Of a stretch of 64,000 nt of DNA, positions 51,691 to 62,463 are shown in pieces (position 1 is the stretch's first letter; each line of letters opens with the position of its first letter). The notes under the pieces were generated by a model. It saw only the letters and a program-made list of their open reading frames with translations. It was not told the origin of the DNA and did not search any database. Origin of the DNA: Bufo bufo (Eukaryota > Chordata > Amphibia > Anura > Bufonidae); contig NC_053389.1 of assembly GCF_905171765.1 (NCBI RefSeq), positions 747,845,146 to 747,909,145 of the forward strand, given 5' to 3'. Both the position numbers and the translations under genes were made by a program.

Positions 51691-54430
51691 GGACATATGT
51701 GCTGGGAACTACCTACAAAAGATGGCTGCCACGGATGATGTGGAGGCTTATTTGATAACCTTTGAGCGCACCGCTGAGCGTGAAAGATGGCCACTAGATC
51801 AGTGGGCGGGGTTGATAGCCCCCTTTCTGAGTGGAGAGGCTCAGAAGTCTTATTATGATTTGGATCCTGCCGACGCTCAGGATTACTGTAAGCTGAAAGC
51901 GGAGATTTTGGCCCGTCTGGGAGTTACTTTGTCGGTTCGGGCCCAAAGAGTGCACCATTGGGTTTTTCAGGCAGACAAACCAGCTCGCTCCCAAATGTAC
52001 GACCTGGTACACTTAACCAAGAAGTGGTTACAACCAGATGTTCTATCGGCTCCAGAGGTTGTCCAACGTGTGGTAATGGACAGATATCTTAGAGCCCTTC
52101 CACCTGAAATATGCAAGTGGGTTACCCACGGTGACCCTAACAGCGCAGAGGAGTTGGTCCTGGTGTTCAGTAGGGTTGGGATCCCTAAAGAGATCTTAAC
52201 GGATCAGGGCACCCCATTTATGTCCAGGGTGACCAAAGAATTATGTCGGCTATTCAGGGTGAAGCATATCCGAACCTCAGTCTACTATCCGCAAACGGAT
52301 GGTTTGGTGGAAAGATTCAATAAAACCCTGGAAAACATGTTAAGAAAGGTGATTGCCAAGGATGGTAGGGATTGGGATTGCCTACTTCCCTATTTACTGT
52401 TTGCCATACGAGAAGTACCACAATCGTCTACGGGGTTTTCACCCTTTGAACTTCTGTATGGCAGGCAGCCCCGAGGGCTACTCGACATAGCTAAAGAGAC
52501 GTGGGAGCACGAATCTACCCCGTACCGCAGTATAATTGAGCATGTGTCACAGATGCAGGACCGGATCAAGGCAGTCATGCCCTTGGTTCGAGAACATATG
52601 CAGCAAGCCCAACAGGCCCAAAGTAGAATATATAACCGGGGTGCGAAACTGCGTCATTTTAGTCCAGGGGACCGGGTGCTTGTATTAATACCCACAGTAG
52701 AGAGCAAATTCTTAGCAAAATGGCAAGGGCCCTTCACAATTGTTAAAAAGATAAGCGAGGTGAACTATCTAGTTCATCAGCCCGGGAAGAGAAAACCCGA
52801 ACAGAACTATCATATTAACTTGATAAAGCCCTGGAAAGATAGGGAAACTCTGGTGGTAAATTCAGCACCACGAAGCTACACCGTACCTGAGGTTAGAATT
52901 GCTGAGTCCCTGTTTCCCCATCAGAAACAGGAATCACAGGAATTCGTTATGAGAAATAACGATTTCTTCTCAGAACTCCCAGGCCTCACTCATGTGATAA
53001 AACACGATATTGTCACAGAACCCAGTGTTAAGGTGAAGATTAAGCCCTACCGGGTCCCCGAAGCGAGGCGCGAGGTCATTACCCAAGAGATTAACAAGAT
53101 GTTAGACCTAGGGGTAATAGAAGAGTCCGTAAGTGAGTGGTCTAGTCCCATCGTTTTAATTCCCAAACCTGATGGGTCCATAAGGTTCTGTAATGACTAT
53201 CGCCAGTTAAACTTGGTCTCAAATTTTGATGCCTACCCAATGGCGAGAGTAGACGAACTAATAGACAAGCTGGGTAGTGCTCGGTACTTAACAACATTGG
53301 ACTTAACTAAAGGGTACTGGCAAATTCCGCTAACTGAAAGGGCCAAGGAAAAGACGGCTTTTTCTGCACCCAGTGGTCATTTCCAATACACTAGGTTGCC
53401 ATTTGGCCTCCATGGGGCCCCGGCGACTTTTCAGCGTATGATGGATAGGATCCTAAGGCCACATATTGGTTATACATCAGCATATCTGGATGATGTAATA
53501 ATTTACAGTAGCGACTGGGAGTCTCACCTACAAAAAGTGCAGGCGGTCGTGGATTCACTAATACAGGCGGGTCTCATCGCAAACCCTAAAAAGTGTGCCA
53601 TCGGCTTGGAAGAAGCCAAGTATTTGGGATACACCATTGGGCGAGGTCTGATCAAACCCCAGCTAAACAAAATAGACTCAATACAAAACTGGCCTAGACC
53701 CCTAAACAAGAAGCAAGTGAGGTCGTTTTTGGGAATTGCAGGGTATTACAGAAGGTTTATCCCTAATTTTGCATCTATGGCGGTTCCCTTAACCGATCTT
53801 ACAAAAGGAAAAAATTTGGTGATGATAAAATGGACCCCAGAGGCCGAGAGGGCGTTCCAATCCTTGAAACAAGCCCTGTGCTCCCAGCCGGTACTGGTAT
53901 GTCCGGATTTTCATAAACCCTTCTCACTGCAAACCGATGCTTCGGAGGCTGGGTTAGGAGCAGTGTTATCACAAATAATTGATGGGGAAGAACACCCTGT
54001 CTTATACATAAGTCGGAAGCTGAATGACCATGAAAAGAGGTATGCCACTGTAGAGAAAGAGGCTTTGGCCATTAAATGGGCCCTGGACGCTCTCAAATAC
54101 TACCTACTGGGCAGAGAATTCACCCTCATCACAGACCATGCACCCCTAAAGTGGATGCAGAATAACAAGGAAAAGAATAGTAGGGTTACCAGGTGGTTTC
54201 TGTCCCTCCAGCCTTTTAGGTTCACAGTACAGCACCGAGCAGGCAGCCTCCAGGGAAATGTAGATGGTTTGTCTCGTACTTACTGTTTGTCAAGCCAGGG
54301 TGCCCCAACCCATAGGTTAGTGCAAAAGGGGGGGAAATGTGGTGTCTCACAGGGTGAAGTAATTGAGGGTATATATGTGTCTCCCAGGTTCTTAGCATAT
54401 GCTGAAGAAAGTTATTTAGGAAAGGGTTAA
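51680..54430 (+). CDS. Gag-integrase-RT-RNase H fusion frame of Gmr1-like element, 916 aa
   Basis: Residues 14-160 are the capsid part of Gag, with a SCAN-like segment at 88-160. At about 160-163 the frame passes directly into integrase, at a point before the second catalytic Asp (D175, TDQGTPF). Glu is E211, 35 residues between, but the first Asp and zinc region are deleted. The GPY/F-like end is at 328-388. RT follows (fingers 440-540, D541, YLDD 602-605) and RNase H (D753, E795, D819, D862). RT and RNase H look intact; integrase cannot be active. The frame ends inside the 3' LTR. Integrase lying before RT is the Gmr1-like order. The annotated start is the first ATG of the open frame; the original start lies upstream. 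Confidence 0.93.
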   Translation: MGKKDICAGNYLQKMAATDDVEAYLITFERTAERERWPLDQWAGLIAPFLSGEAQKSYYDLDPADAQDYCKLKAEILARLGVTLSVRAQRVHHWVFQADKPARSQMYDLVHLTKKWLQPDVLSAPEVVQRVVMDRYLRALPPEICKWVTHGDPNSAEELVLVFSRVGIPKEILTDQGTPFMSRVTKELCRLFRVKHIRTSVYYPQTDGLVERFNKTLENMLRKVIAKDGRDWDCLLPYLLFAIREVPQSSTGFSPFELLYGRQPRGLLDIAKETWEHESTPYRSIIEHVSQMQDRIKAVMPLVREHMQQAQQAQSRIYNRGAKLRHFSPGDRVLVLIPTVESKFLAKWQGPFTIVKKISEVNYLVHQPGKRKPEQNYHINLIKPWKDRETLVVNSAPRSYTVPEVRIAESLFPHQKQESQEFVMRNNDFFSELPGLTHVIKHDIVTEPSVKVKIKPYRVPEARREVITQEINKMLDLGVIEESVSEWSSPIVLIPKPDGSIRFCNDYRQLNLVSNFDAYPMARVDELIDKLGSARYLTTLDLTKGYWQIPLTERAKEKTAFSAPSGHFQYTRLPFGLHGAPATFQRMMDRILRPHIGYTSAYLDDVIIYSSDWESHLQKVQAVVDSLIQAGLIANPKKCAIGLEEAKYLGYTIGRGLIKPQLNKIDSIQNWPRPLNKKQVRSFLGIAGYYRRFIPNFASMAVPLTDLTKGKNLVMIKWTPEAERAFQSLKQALCSQPVLVCPDFHKPFSLQTDASEAGLGAVLSQIIDGEEHPVLYISRKLNDHEKRYATVEKEALAIKWALDALKYYLLGREFTLITDHAPLKWMQNNKEKNSRVTRWFLSLQPFRFTVQHRAGSLQGNVDGLSRTYCLSSQGAPTHRLVQKGGKCGVSQGEVIEGIYVSPRFLAYAEESYLGKG

Positions 54431-54850
54431 AAAACCTAAGCCTGGGTCCTGATGAGCTGCACCTGGGGAGTTGCTAGAAAACTGGGCTGTCAACACACTT
54501 GCTCAGAACTTCCTGGGAGTGAGAGAAGTCACATCTCACTGAGGGACCCTGAAGGTCCAGAGCCTGCAAACTGCAAGTATCACAGGTTGCTGTTCAGACA
54601 GCGTGCTTATTTTGGGTGGACTGAGGATAGCTCATCTACGTCCTAGAGAGGGACCTATTGTTTAGTTAGAGCCTGGACAAGGCTAGGTGTTCCGTTTATG
54701 TTTTTGTGTTTTAATGCAACCTGTGAAATAAAGCTGGCAGGACGCCAGTTGAAATGCACTTCTGTCTCCTGAGGTCTCCTTCTGCGAAATAATCTGACTA
54801 ATCCCCCTTCCTTTTCACCTCTGGAAAGGTGAGCTAAATAACGGACTGCC

Positions 54851-54853
<3 letters not shown>
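54338..54853 (+). repeat. 3' LTR of the young Gmr1-like element, 516 bp
   Basis: It starts TGTGGTGTC right after the polypurine tract and ends GACTGCCACA. AATAAA occurs near 54725-54732. The pol frame reads about 30 codons into it before stopping at 54428-54430. An (AT)n run follows. Confidence 0.92.

Positions 54854-54884
<31 letters not shown>
54854..54884. repeat. (TA)n microsatellite
   Basis: About 15 TA units lie between the LTR end and the first Tc1 derivative. TA-rich DNA is a natural target for Tc1 insertion. Confidence 0.95.
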
Positions 54885-54887
<3 letters not shown>

Positions 54888-55821
54888 TACAGACCAAAAG
54901 TTTGGACACGCCTTCTCATTCAAAGCGTTTTCTTTATTTTCATGACTATGAAAATTGTAGATTCACACTGAAGGCATCAAAACTATGAATTAACACATGT
55001 GGAATTATATACATAACAAACAAGTGTGAAACAACTGAAAATATGTCATATTCTAGGTTCTTCAAAGTAGCCACCTTTTGCTTTGATTACTGCTTTGCAC
55101 ACTCTTGGCATTCTCTTGATGAGCTTCAAGAGGTAGTCCCCTGAAATGGTTTTCACTTCACAGGTGTGCCCTGTCAAGTTTAATAAGTGGGATCTCTTGC
55201 CTTATAAATGGGGTTGGGACCATCAGTGGCGTTGAGGAGAAGTCAGGTGGATACACAGCTGATAGTCCTACTGAATAGACTGTTAGAATTTGTATTATGG
55301 CAAGAAAAAAGCAGCTAAGTAAAGAAAAACGAGTGGCCATCATTACTTTAAGAAATGAAGGTCAGTCAGTCAGCCGAAAAATTGGGAAAACTTTGAAAGT
55401 AAGGGCTATTTGACCATGAAGGAGAGTGATGGGGTGCTGCGCCAGATGACCTGGCCTCCACAGTCACCGGACCTGAACCCAATCGAGATGGTTTGGGGTG
55501 AGCTGGACCGCAGAGTGAAGGAAAAAGGGCCAACAAGTGCTAAGCATCTCTGGAAACTCCTTCAAGACTGTTGGATGACCATTTCAGGGGACTACCTCTT
55601 GAAGCTCATCAAGAGAATGCCAAGAGTGTGCAAAGCAGTAATCAAAGCAAAAGGTGGCTACTTTGAAGAACCTACAATATGACATATTTTCAGTTGTTTC
55701 ACACTTGTTTGTTATGTATATAATTCCACATGTGTTAATTCATAGTTTTGATGCCTTTATAGTCATGAAAATAAAGAAAACTCTGAATGAGAAGGTGTGT
55801 CCAAACTTTTGGTCTGTACTG
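54885..55821 (+). mobile_element. Tc1-like deletion derivative, copy 1 (plus orientation)
   Basis: The ends are CAGTACAGACCAAAAG and the inverse, in TA. Terminal inverted repeats are long, about 260-270 bp (54885-55155 and about 55560-55821). The transposase is reduced to its first and last parts by an internal deletion near 55405. A second copy in the opposite orientation starts 14 bases later. Confidence 0.95.
55297..55682 (+). pseudogene. Tc1-like transposase, middle deleted
   Basis: The N-terminus (55297 to about 55405) reads MARKKQLSKEKRVAIITLRN, then SVSRKIGKTLK, the first helix-turn-helix. After the deletion, in another frame, 55410-55682 reads MTWPPQSPDLNPIEMVWGEL, with the catalytic Glu in place, and on to the stop. 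The last 40 or so codons (YLLKLIKRMPRVCK and on) lie inside the right inverted repeat. Both catalytic Asp residues are in the lost part. Confidence 0.93.
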
Positions 55822-56338
55822 TATATATATATATACAGTACAGACCAAAAGTTTGGACACACCTTCTACTTCAAAGAGTTTTCTTTATTTTCATGACTAT
55901 GAAGGCATCAAAACTATGAATTAACACATGTGGAATTATATACATAACAAATAGTAATGATGGCCACTCGTTTTTCTTTACTTAGCTGCTTTCTTCTTGC
56001 CATAGTACAAATTCTAACAGTCTATTCAGTAGGACTATCAGCTGTGTATCCACCTGACTTCTCCTCAACGCCACTGATGGTCCCAACCCCATTTATAAGG
56101 CAAGAGATCCCACTTATTAAACTTGACAGGGCACACCTGTGAAGTGAAAACCATTTCAGGTGACTACCTCTTGAAGCTCATCAAGAGAATGCCAAGAGTG
56201 TGCAAAGGGGGGGGGGGGGGGAGCTAGCGCCGGAAGGGAATGGTCGCAAGTGCTTGAGCTACGCTAGCATACCCGACATACCATGGTAAAAATCGGGAAC
56301 CCTAAAGCTGGGGAAGCTACCCGCCACCGAAAAAAAAC

Positions 56339-57373
56339 ATGTCTGGAGAGGGTGACATGGATAAATTTAGAAAGAAAGCGGCGGCGATATGCGCCGCTAG
56401 AGAATCTAAAATGGCGCCTGCTCCGCAAGCTGAGGAAGCTATGAGCGAACAAGAGGCATCTGAGGCCGACAGCGAAACTGAAGAGGCGAGAGGTTCTCAA
56501 AGCTTACCGATATCCAGGAAATTCCTGAAGAAGACGTTAGCGAGAGCCCTGGAACCAGTCGCACATGAATTGGCCTCCCTCAGACAAGAAATGAGACACA
56601 TCGGGGGCAGAGTGGAAAATCTGGAAACGGCCCAAACATCCATGCAAGAGTGGCAAATGGCGGCTTCAGATAACTTCAAGAAATGCCAAGATCATATGAA
56701 TGCGGTTCATACAGCACTTGAAGATCAAGAAAACCGCGGCCGGAGGAACAACCTCCGGTTTCGAGGAGTACCAGAAACCGTTACTGCCTCAGAGATTCCA
56801 GCAGCAATCTTAGCTATTTGCTCTGACCTCGTAGGTCCGGAATACCCGTCGCAAATCATCCTTGAGAGGGCCCATAGAGCCCTGAGGCCTCAACCTAACG
56901 CTTCAGACCCGCCAAGAGATGTAATTTGCCGTTTCCTTAACTATAAAGATAAAGAAGCGGTCCTCTTTAAGTCCCGCAACTCAGCGGAATTAAACTACAA
57001 TGGAGCTGCCATTAACATATATCAAGATCTAGCTCCAGTGACCTTAAAGAAACGGAAGATCCTCAAACCTTTGACGGATTGGCTTAGGGCTCAGAAAGTT
57101 CCATACCGCTGGTCCTTCCCGTTCGGTCTTTCATTTGCCATAGAAGGCCGCAGGTACAACATCCAATCGCACGCAGATCTGGGCCCGCTGTTCGAGTATC
57201 TGGAGATGCAACCTCTGAAGATTGAGAACTGGGACAGCATACAAGACCTTGCAGCGCTCCCGTTGATCCAACACTCAGCACCATTTGAATCCAGAAGAAC
57301 ACCCAAAGCACAGTGTCAGAAGAGGAAGAATTCCCCTTTAACACCCAGGAGGATCAACGCGGACTATTTCTGA
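56339..57373 (+). CDS. L1-type ORF1 protein, 344 aa
   Basis: The frame is intact from ATG to TGA. The N-terminus is acidic and Ala/Glu-rich (residues 1-55). A coiled coil spans about 65-135 (LARALEPVAHELASLRQEMR and on). An RRM-like domain begins at RRNNLRFRGVPE (about 137) and the C-terminal domain follows (YKDKEAVLFKSRN, then a KKRKILKPLTDWLR segment). The end is basic. The protein binds LINE RNA as a trimer and acts as a chaperone. Nothing looks broken. Confidence 0.93.
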   Translation: MSGEGDMDKFRKKAAAICAARESKMAPAPQAEEAMSEQEASEADSETEEARGSQSLPISRKFLKKTLARALEPVAHELASLRQEMRHIGGRVENLETAQTSMQEWQMAASDNFKKCQDHMNAVHTALEDQENRGRRNNLRFRGVPETVTASEIPAAILAICSDLVGPEYPSQIILERAHRALRPQPNASDPPRDVICRFLNYKDKEAVLFKSRNSAELNYNGAAINIYQDLAPVTLKKRKILKPLTDWLRAQKVPYRWSFPFGLSFAIEGRRYNIQSHADLGPLFEYLEMQPLKIENWDSIQDLAALPLIQHSAPFESRRTPKAQCQKRKNSPLTPRRINADYF

Positions 57374-58264
57374 CCGGGAGCCACATACTCCTCAAGGAAA
57401 ATCCAAGATTCCCGTCCCTAGCTGTTTCACCCATCCGTGCGCTAATGGACTGGTAGTATTACTTTGAAGATATAAGTTTTATATGTTTCCTCATAGCCTC
57501 CTTACACTTAACTTTTGTGGTAGGCTCTTAGGCCCATAATTAGGCCCCTAATGAGGCAAACAAACGTGTTTTGTTTTTTATGTTAACCCCTAGGTTGCGG
57601 CATCAATCTAGACTGTCTGGCTGGTATATAACTCATGTTTGCAGATATATTTCCTGATGCAGATCCACTTAAGACCGTCTGCTACTACTCACTTCAATTC
57701 CCCTTTCCTTATCCCCCTTCCCCCCCTCCCTATAGCTTGCAGCTATATTATTTACATAATACTCCAACAACCTCCCTGCACTCCCTACTCCCAATTCAGG
57801 ATACCTTTAATGGTAGGCGAAATACTCAAGTTTCTTGCCAGATTGTGTTTCTGCTAATTGAAGATGTAATCTTAGGCAGTCTGCGAATGTTATCCTTCTA
57901 AGATTTCCGATTATTTATTCGCATACGGTCGGGTACTTGGGGAAGGGGCTGTCTATGTATTTATGGATTAACCCTTACCATCAGATACTTTATACTAAAG
58001 TAGGGAAAGATTCCTAAATGAGTGGAATCTCTTTCCCCCCTTTAAAATGATCATTGATCCTACTTATTATTTGGTTCATGTTATTTACGTTGTTTATTGT
58101 GTTACATATGATCCTAGATCGCAAGAAAAATTTCAAGAGAGAGACAAGCGACTCCATGCCAACCTTAATACTACAACTTGGTCAGTAAACTACCTTAGTA
58201 TGTTTCACACATTGCACCATACATTTACTTATTTAGACGGTTCGGGCTCTCCTCCACTCCCCCA
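57374..58264 (+). other. inter-ORF spacer of the L1/Tx1-like LINE
   Basis: The 891-bp spacer carries a pyrimidine-rich stretch near 57690-57735 (CCCTTTCCTTATCCCCCTTC and on). Short frames here look random. Such a long spacer is unusual for mammalian L1 and could hold an internal translation signal, which is speculation. Confidence 0.6.
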
Positions 58265-61200
58265 ATGGCGGACTTACGGATAGCATCATATAACGTTCAT
58301 GGCTTTAACTCGCCATCCAAGAGGCGCCATATATTTGGGGTGTTGAGGAGAGACAGAGCTAATGTCTTATTCCTCCAAGAGACCCACCTAAAGACAAACA
58401 AACTTCCTAACCTGTCATTTTCTCAATACCCTCACTGGTATCACTGCGGATCCCCCTCCTCTAACTCGAAAGGAGTAAGTATAGGTTTTAAAAGGAACAT
58501 CCCCTTTCTCTTTAGCGACCAGATTATAGATCCTGAAGGTAGATACTTAATGATAAAAGGAAAAATAGGACCACAGTCATAAACAAACCATTTGGCTCAA
58601 AAAAGTTTTGTCCATAGCCACTCCCTTTCAAGAAGGTATCACTATACTTGGGGGCGACTTTAATGTAGCAATAAACCCATTACTAGACTCCTCTTCACGT
58701 AAGTCAGTACATTCTCAAAAAGCCCTTAGTTCTTTATCAAACTGTCTTTGGAACTCACATTTTATAGATACATGGCGAACACTATACCCAGAAGCTTCGG
58801 AATATACCTTTTATTCTTATGCCCATAATTCGTATCAACGATTGGACTACCTATTTATTACTAAAAATCACATTGGGTTATGTTCAGAAGCAGAAGTGGG
58901 ATCTATCTTATGGTCGGACCATGCCCCGATTTATTTATCAATATTGGCACCTCAACAAAGGAATTTCAACAAACCCTGGCGGCTGAATGAATCCCTACTG
59001 GGGACCCCAGAGACAAAAGGGCGTCTTCAACTCTTACTAGAGGAATACTTCACTCTAAATAACACTCAAGACATTTCGCCTCAGACTCTTTGGGATGCCC
59101 ACAAGGCTTTTATCAGAGGCCAATGTATAAACCTTAGCTCCTACCTTAAAAAGAAAAAGGAAAAACAACTAGACTTGCTTTATGAACAAATTAAAATGAT
59201 AGAGGGTCTGCATAAAAGTTTGCTTCTTAATACACACCTAGAAGAGCTTAGCAAACTTAGAACTTCTCTCAAAAACTTATTAAACACAGCCTCGGCTAAA
59301 TATTTCCTGCACTCACAACAGAAGATATTCGCTCACGGCGATAAAGCTTCAAAGTTTGTCATTCAGAGAATTAAAAAAAGAAAACTAGACAACTATGTCC
59401 ATAAATTAAAAGGGGCATCAGGATCTTGGATCTTTGACCCCTCAAAAATTGCATCCCAATTTAGAAATTACTATGAGGCCTTAAACAACTTAGATCCCCC
59501 CCAACAAACCACAAACGTCACCCCAGATAGGAATCCATGTGATGCGTTTTTGAAAGATCTTTCACTCTCAAAACTCTCAGAAGAAAATAGAATATCCCTT
59601 CAAGCCCCATTTACCAAAGATGAATTGATAGAAGTCATAAAAAATTCACCTAAAGGGAAAAGCCCAGGTCCAGACGGGCTCCCGACCCCTTATTATTTAG
59701 CCTTTCTCGACACTCTGGTCTCACATATGCTTCCAATTTACAACACGTCCCTAAGGAACATTCCTCTCTCGGACGATATGACGAAGGCTAATATTATCCT
59801 TATACCAAAAGAAGGCAAAGACCACACCCAATGCCTAAACTTTAGGCCCATTTCGCTCCTTAACATGGATCTTAAATTTTTAGCAAAGCTATTAGCCAAT
59901 AGATTAGCGAAAATTCTCCCCTCGCTTATTCATAGGGACCAAGTTGGCTTTGTCAAGGGCAGAGAAGGAAAGGACAATACGGCTAGAGTCCTAAATATCT
60001 TACACTATGCAAAAAAGAAATCATTACCGGTGGCGCTTCTCAGCACGGACGCCGAAAAAGCCTTTGACAGAGTCAACTGGTCCTTCATGAAGCATGTCCT
60101 TATATCACAGAACTTTCCACATGCCTTTTTGCACGCAATAGATGCCATGTACATTAATGCCTCCGCCTCCATCTCAGTTAATAGTACAATATCACACCCT
60201 TTTAAGATAAAAAATGGTACTAGACAAGGGTGTCCACTGTCCCCCTTGCTATTTGTCCTGACTCTTGAGCCCCTTCTTCAAACAATCAGAAATGACTCTA
60301 CTATCAAAGGAATATCCCTTGGAGACCAGAAACATAAAATAGCAGCTTTCGCGGATGATATGCTTATTATGATCAGCAATCCAAAGTCCGCACTGCCTAG
60401 TATTTATCAACATCTGGAGAACTATGGAATTTGCTCCAATTTTAAAGTGAACCATAGCAAATCATTTATCATATCTTCAGGCTTATCATCCTCTACAAAA
60501 CAAAAACTAGCACAGGCATCCCCTTTTAACTGGTCAGCTCCTGTCACGGAACCATGAACCAGACGTACAACAAGAGATAAGTGAAAATAAGAAGGCTTTA
60601 TTGAAAATAAAGCTGTAAAGCAAAAGTCCAAACGGATGGTGAAACCGAAGCAGAGTCTTTGAGAGGCCAGGGGTCAGGAACCAGAAGGGTAGTCAGACGA
60701 AGCCAGGATCAGGAACCAGCAGGGTAGTCAGACGAAGCCAGGATCAGGAACCAGCAGGGTAGTCAGACGAAGCCAGGATCAGGAACCAGAAGCAGCAGCA
60801 GTCTTAGAAGCATGTGAACACAGGAGGACCAAGCAAGGAACTGAAGCCACAGACCTCCTATATATATGAGCTAGGCATCCAGCTCCTCCCAGTGGGAAGG
60901 AGGAGCCGCAGGGTGGAAGGCTACAAGAAACCCAGAAACCAAGATGGCCGCCAGCACATGTCAAACGAAGGAGAACAGCAAGAAGGTAAGACCATGACAG
61001 CTCCTTTCTTGACTTACTTAGGGGTCAAAATTAGCACAGATCCTTCGCATTGGTTTGCTCTGAATTATGACCCTCTATTATTGGAGATAACTAAGATAAT
61101 TAAAAACTTGGAATTGCCAATACTTTCATGGTTTGGGAGAAAAAATATTTTAGCCTCATTAATTCTACCGAAACTAACATACCTTCAACAAACTCTCCCC

Positions 61201-62463
61201 ATACAGGTCCCCTCTCTATTCTACAAAAAAGTGAGAACCCTGTTTAGCTCATTTATTTGGTTTAATAAAAAACCTAGACTGTCATACAAATCTTTGAATA
61301 GAGAAAAAAAATGGGGCGGTATTGCCCTCCCAGACCCTGAACTTTATGGTAAAGCAGTTCTTCTGGCCAGAGCGATAGATTGGTTGAGAGAACCCCCCGG
61401 CAAATCTTGGGTCTCTATGGAACAAGATCTATTGGGTGGCAACTTTAGGGCCTTTTTACTAGGCCACAGAACTGATCAATCTTTACCCCCACTAGCATCC
61501 TCCTTAATGAGAGCCACATTCTCGGTTTGGAAGGGGCTCAAAGTTTCACAACATTGTATACCTTTTCCTTCCATAACCCTGCAAATTAGAGATATTATGA
61601 ACGCAGCACCTAAGGCTTTACTGGACAGTGTGGTGGGTTCACTTAAAAAATCCACAATTTATGTTAGGGACATATTGAACGACTCTAACTCCTATTCCAT
61701 AACAGACCTGAAAGCCAAGCTCAACTATAATCATGCAAATACCTCCCCTCTACTTTTCCTAAAATCGTATCTTCAACAAAATATAAACAGTAAAGATTTC
61801 TCCCGCACACCGGTCTGGCTAGAAAATCTCATAGATAGTGCACAATATCCAACCAAGCTAATTTCCCAGCTATACAAGAAATTAAGAATGCCAAACGCTC
61901 TCTTTACTCCGGCATACATTAGACTATGGGAAAGAGATTTAAACAAAACATTCTCCAGAAAAGAAATAGATAGGATATTGATTTCCCCACACAGAGCTTC
62001 AAGATGTGTTAGAATCCAAGAAAATTGCTTTAAAGTAATAGCCAGGTGGTATAAAACACCGGACAAAACATGTTTGTACTCTGCGTTAGCATCCGACACA
62101 TGCTGGAGATGTTTAAAAGCTAGAGGTTCTTTCCTACACATTTGGTGGGATTGCCTTCCCTTAAAGGAATGGTGGGAAAAGGTATTTATGATATGTAACA
62201 AAGTGTGCTCTTCTTCCCTGGCTCCTCAACCGGAGATAGCTTTGTTAAATTTATTTCCTAAAGCCACTAAAACTCTAAACATAGGCTTATATAAACATTT
62301 GATCAATGCAGCTAGATTCTTGATCCCACTCAACTGGCTGTCACCAGAAGTCCCGTCGATTGAAAAATGGTGTTCTAGAGTGGACCAGATATTCAGGCTT
62401 GAGGAATTATCCAACTGGGAATGCAGATCTATCCATAAATTTAGATCCATCTGGCTTGCTTAG
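58265..62463 (+). pseudogene. L1/Tx1-like ORF2: endonuclease, RT, zinc knuckle; two breaks
   Basis: The endonuclease starts at 58265 (ASYNVHGFNS, then LQETHLK). A small deletion with frameshift near 58570-58580 removes the block around the conserved N-x-Y-A-P. It then continues with ILGGDFNVAINP and SDHAPIY. The RT follows: GKSPGPDGLPT, FRPISLLNMDLKFLAK, LSTDAEKAFDRVNWSF (Asp), GTRQGCPLSPLLFVL and AAFADDMLIM at about 60345-60370. A solo LTR interrupts it at 60542-60999; the frame continues in register after it. The C-terminus ends with the CWRCLKARGSFLHIWWDC zinc knuckle near 62100-62153. Two lesions make it inactive. Confidence 0.94.
60542..60999 (-). repeat. solo LTR in LINE ORF2, 458 bp, TSD GCTCC
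   Basis: The plus strand starts TGTCACGGAACC and ends GACCATGACA, flanked by GCTCC at 60537-60541 and 61000-61004. On the minus strand a TATATATA box (plus 60859-60868) precedes an AATAAAGCC signal (plus near 60594-60600), so the LTR is in minus orientation. Three to four copies of a 37-bp unit (AGGATCAGGAACCAGCAGGG and on) lie at 60667-60795. It is a Ty3/Gypsy-type solo LTR. Confidence 0.93.

Larger units (their letters stand above)
51082..54853 (+). mobile_element. young Gmr1-like Ty3/Gypsy element with internal deletion
   Basis: The element runs from a partial 5' LTR (51082-51256), through gag, a gag-integrase-RT-RNase H frame and a polypurine tract (AAAAGGGGGGGAAA, 54324-54337), to a full 3' LTR. 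The shared 175 bp of the LTRs differ at only two positions, so the copy is recent. The rest of the 5' LTR and the primer site are replaced or deleted. Protease, integrase zinc region and first integrase Asp are missing. The AT repeat at the flanks hides the target duplication. Confidence 0.95.

Noticed and set aside
58047..58283. Upstream frame in the LINE spacer as an extra ORF
   Set aside because: It has no similarity to LINE proteins and overlaps the real ORF2 start in another phase.
60814..61010. Start of the 549-codon frame as a new gene start inside the LINE
   Set aside because: The first codons are solo-LTR sequence that happens to be open; ORF2 resumes only after 61000.
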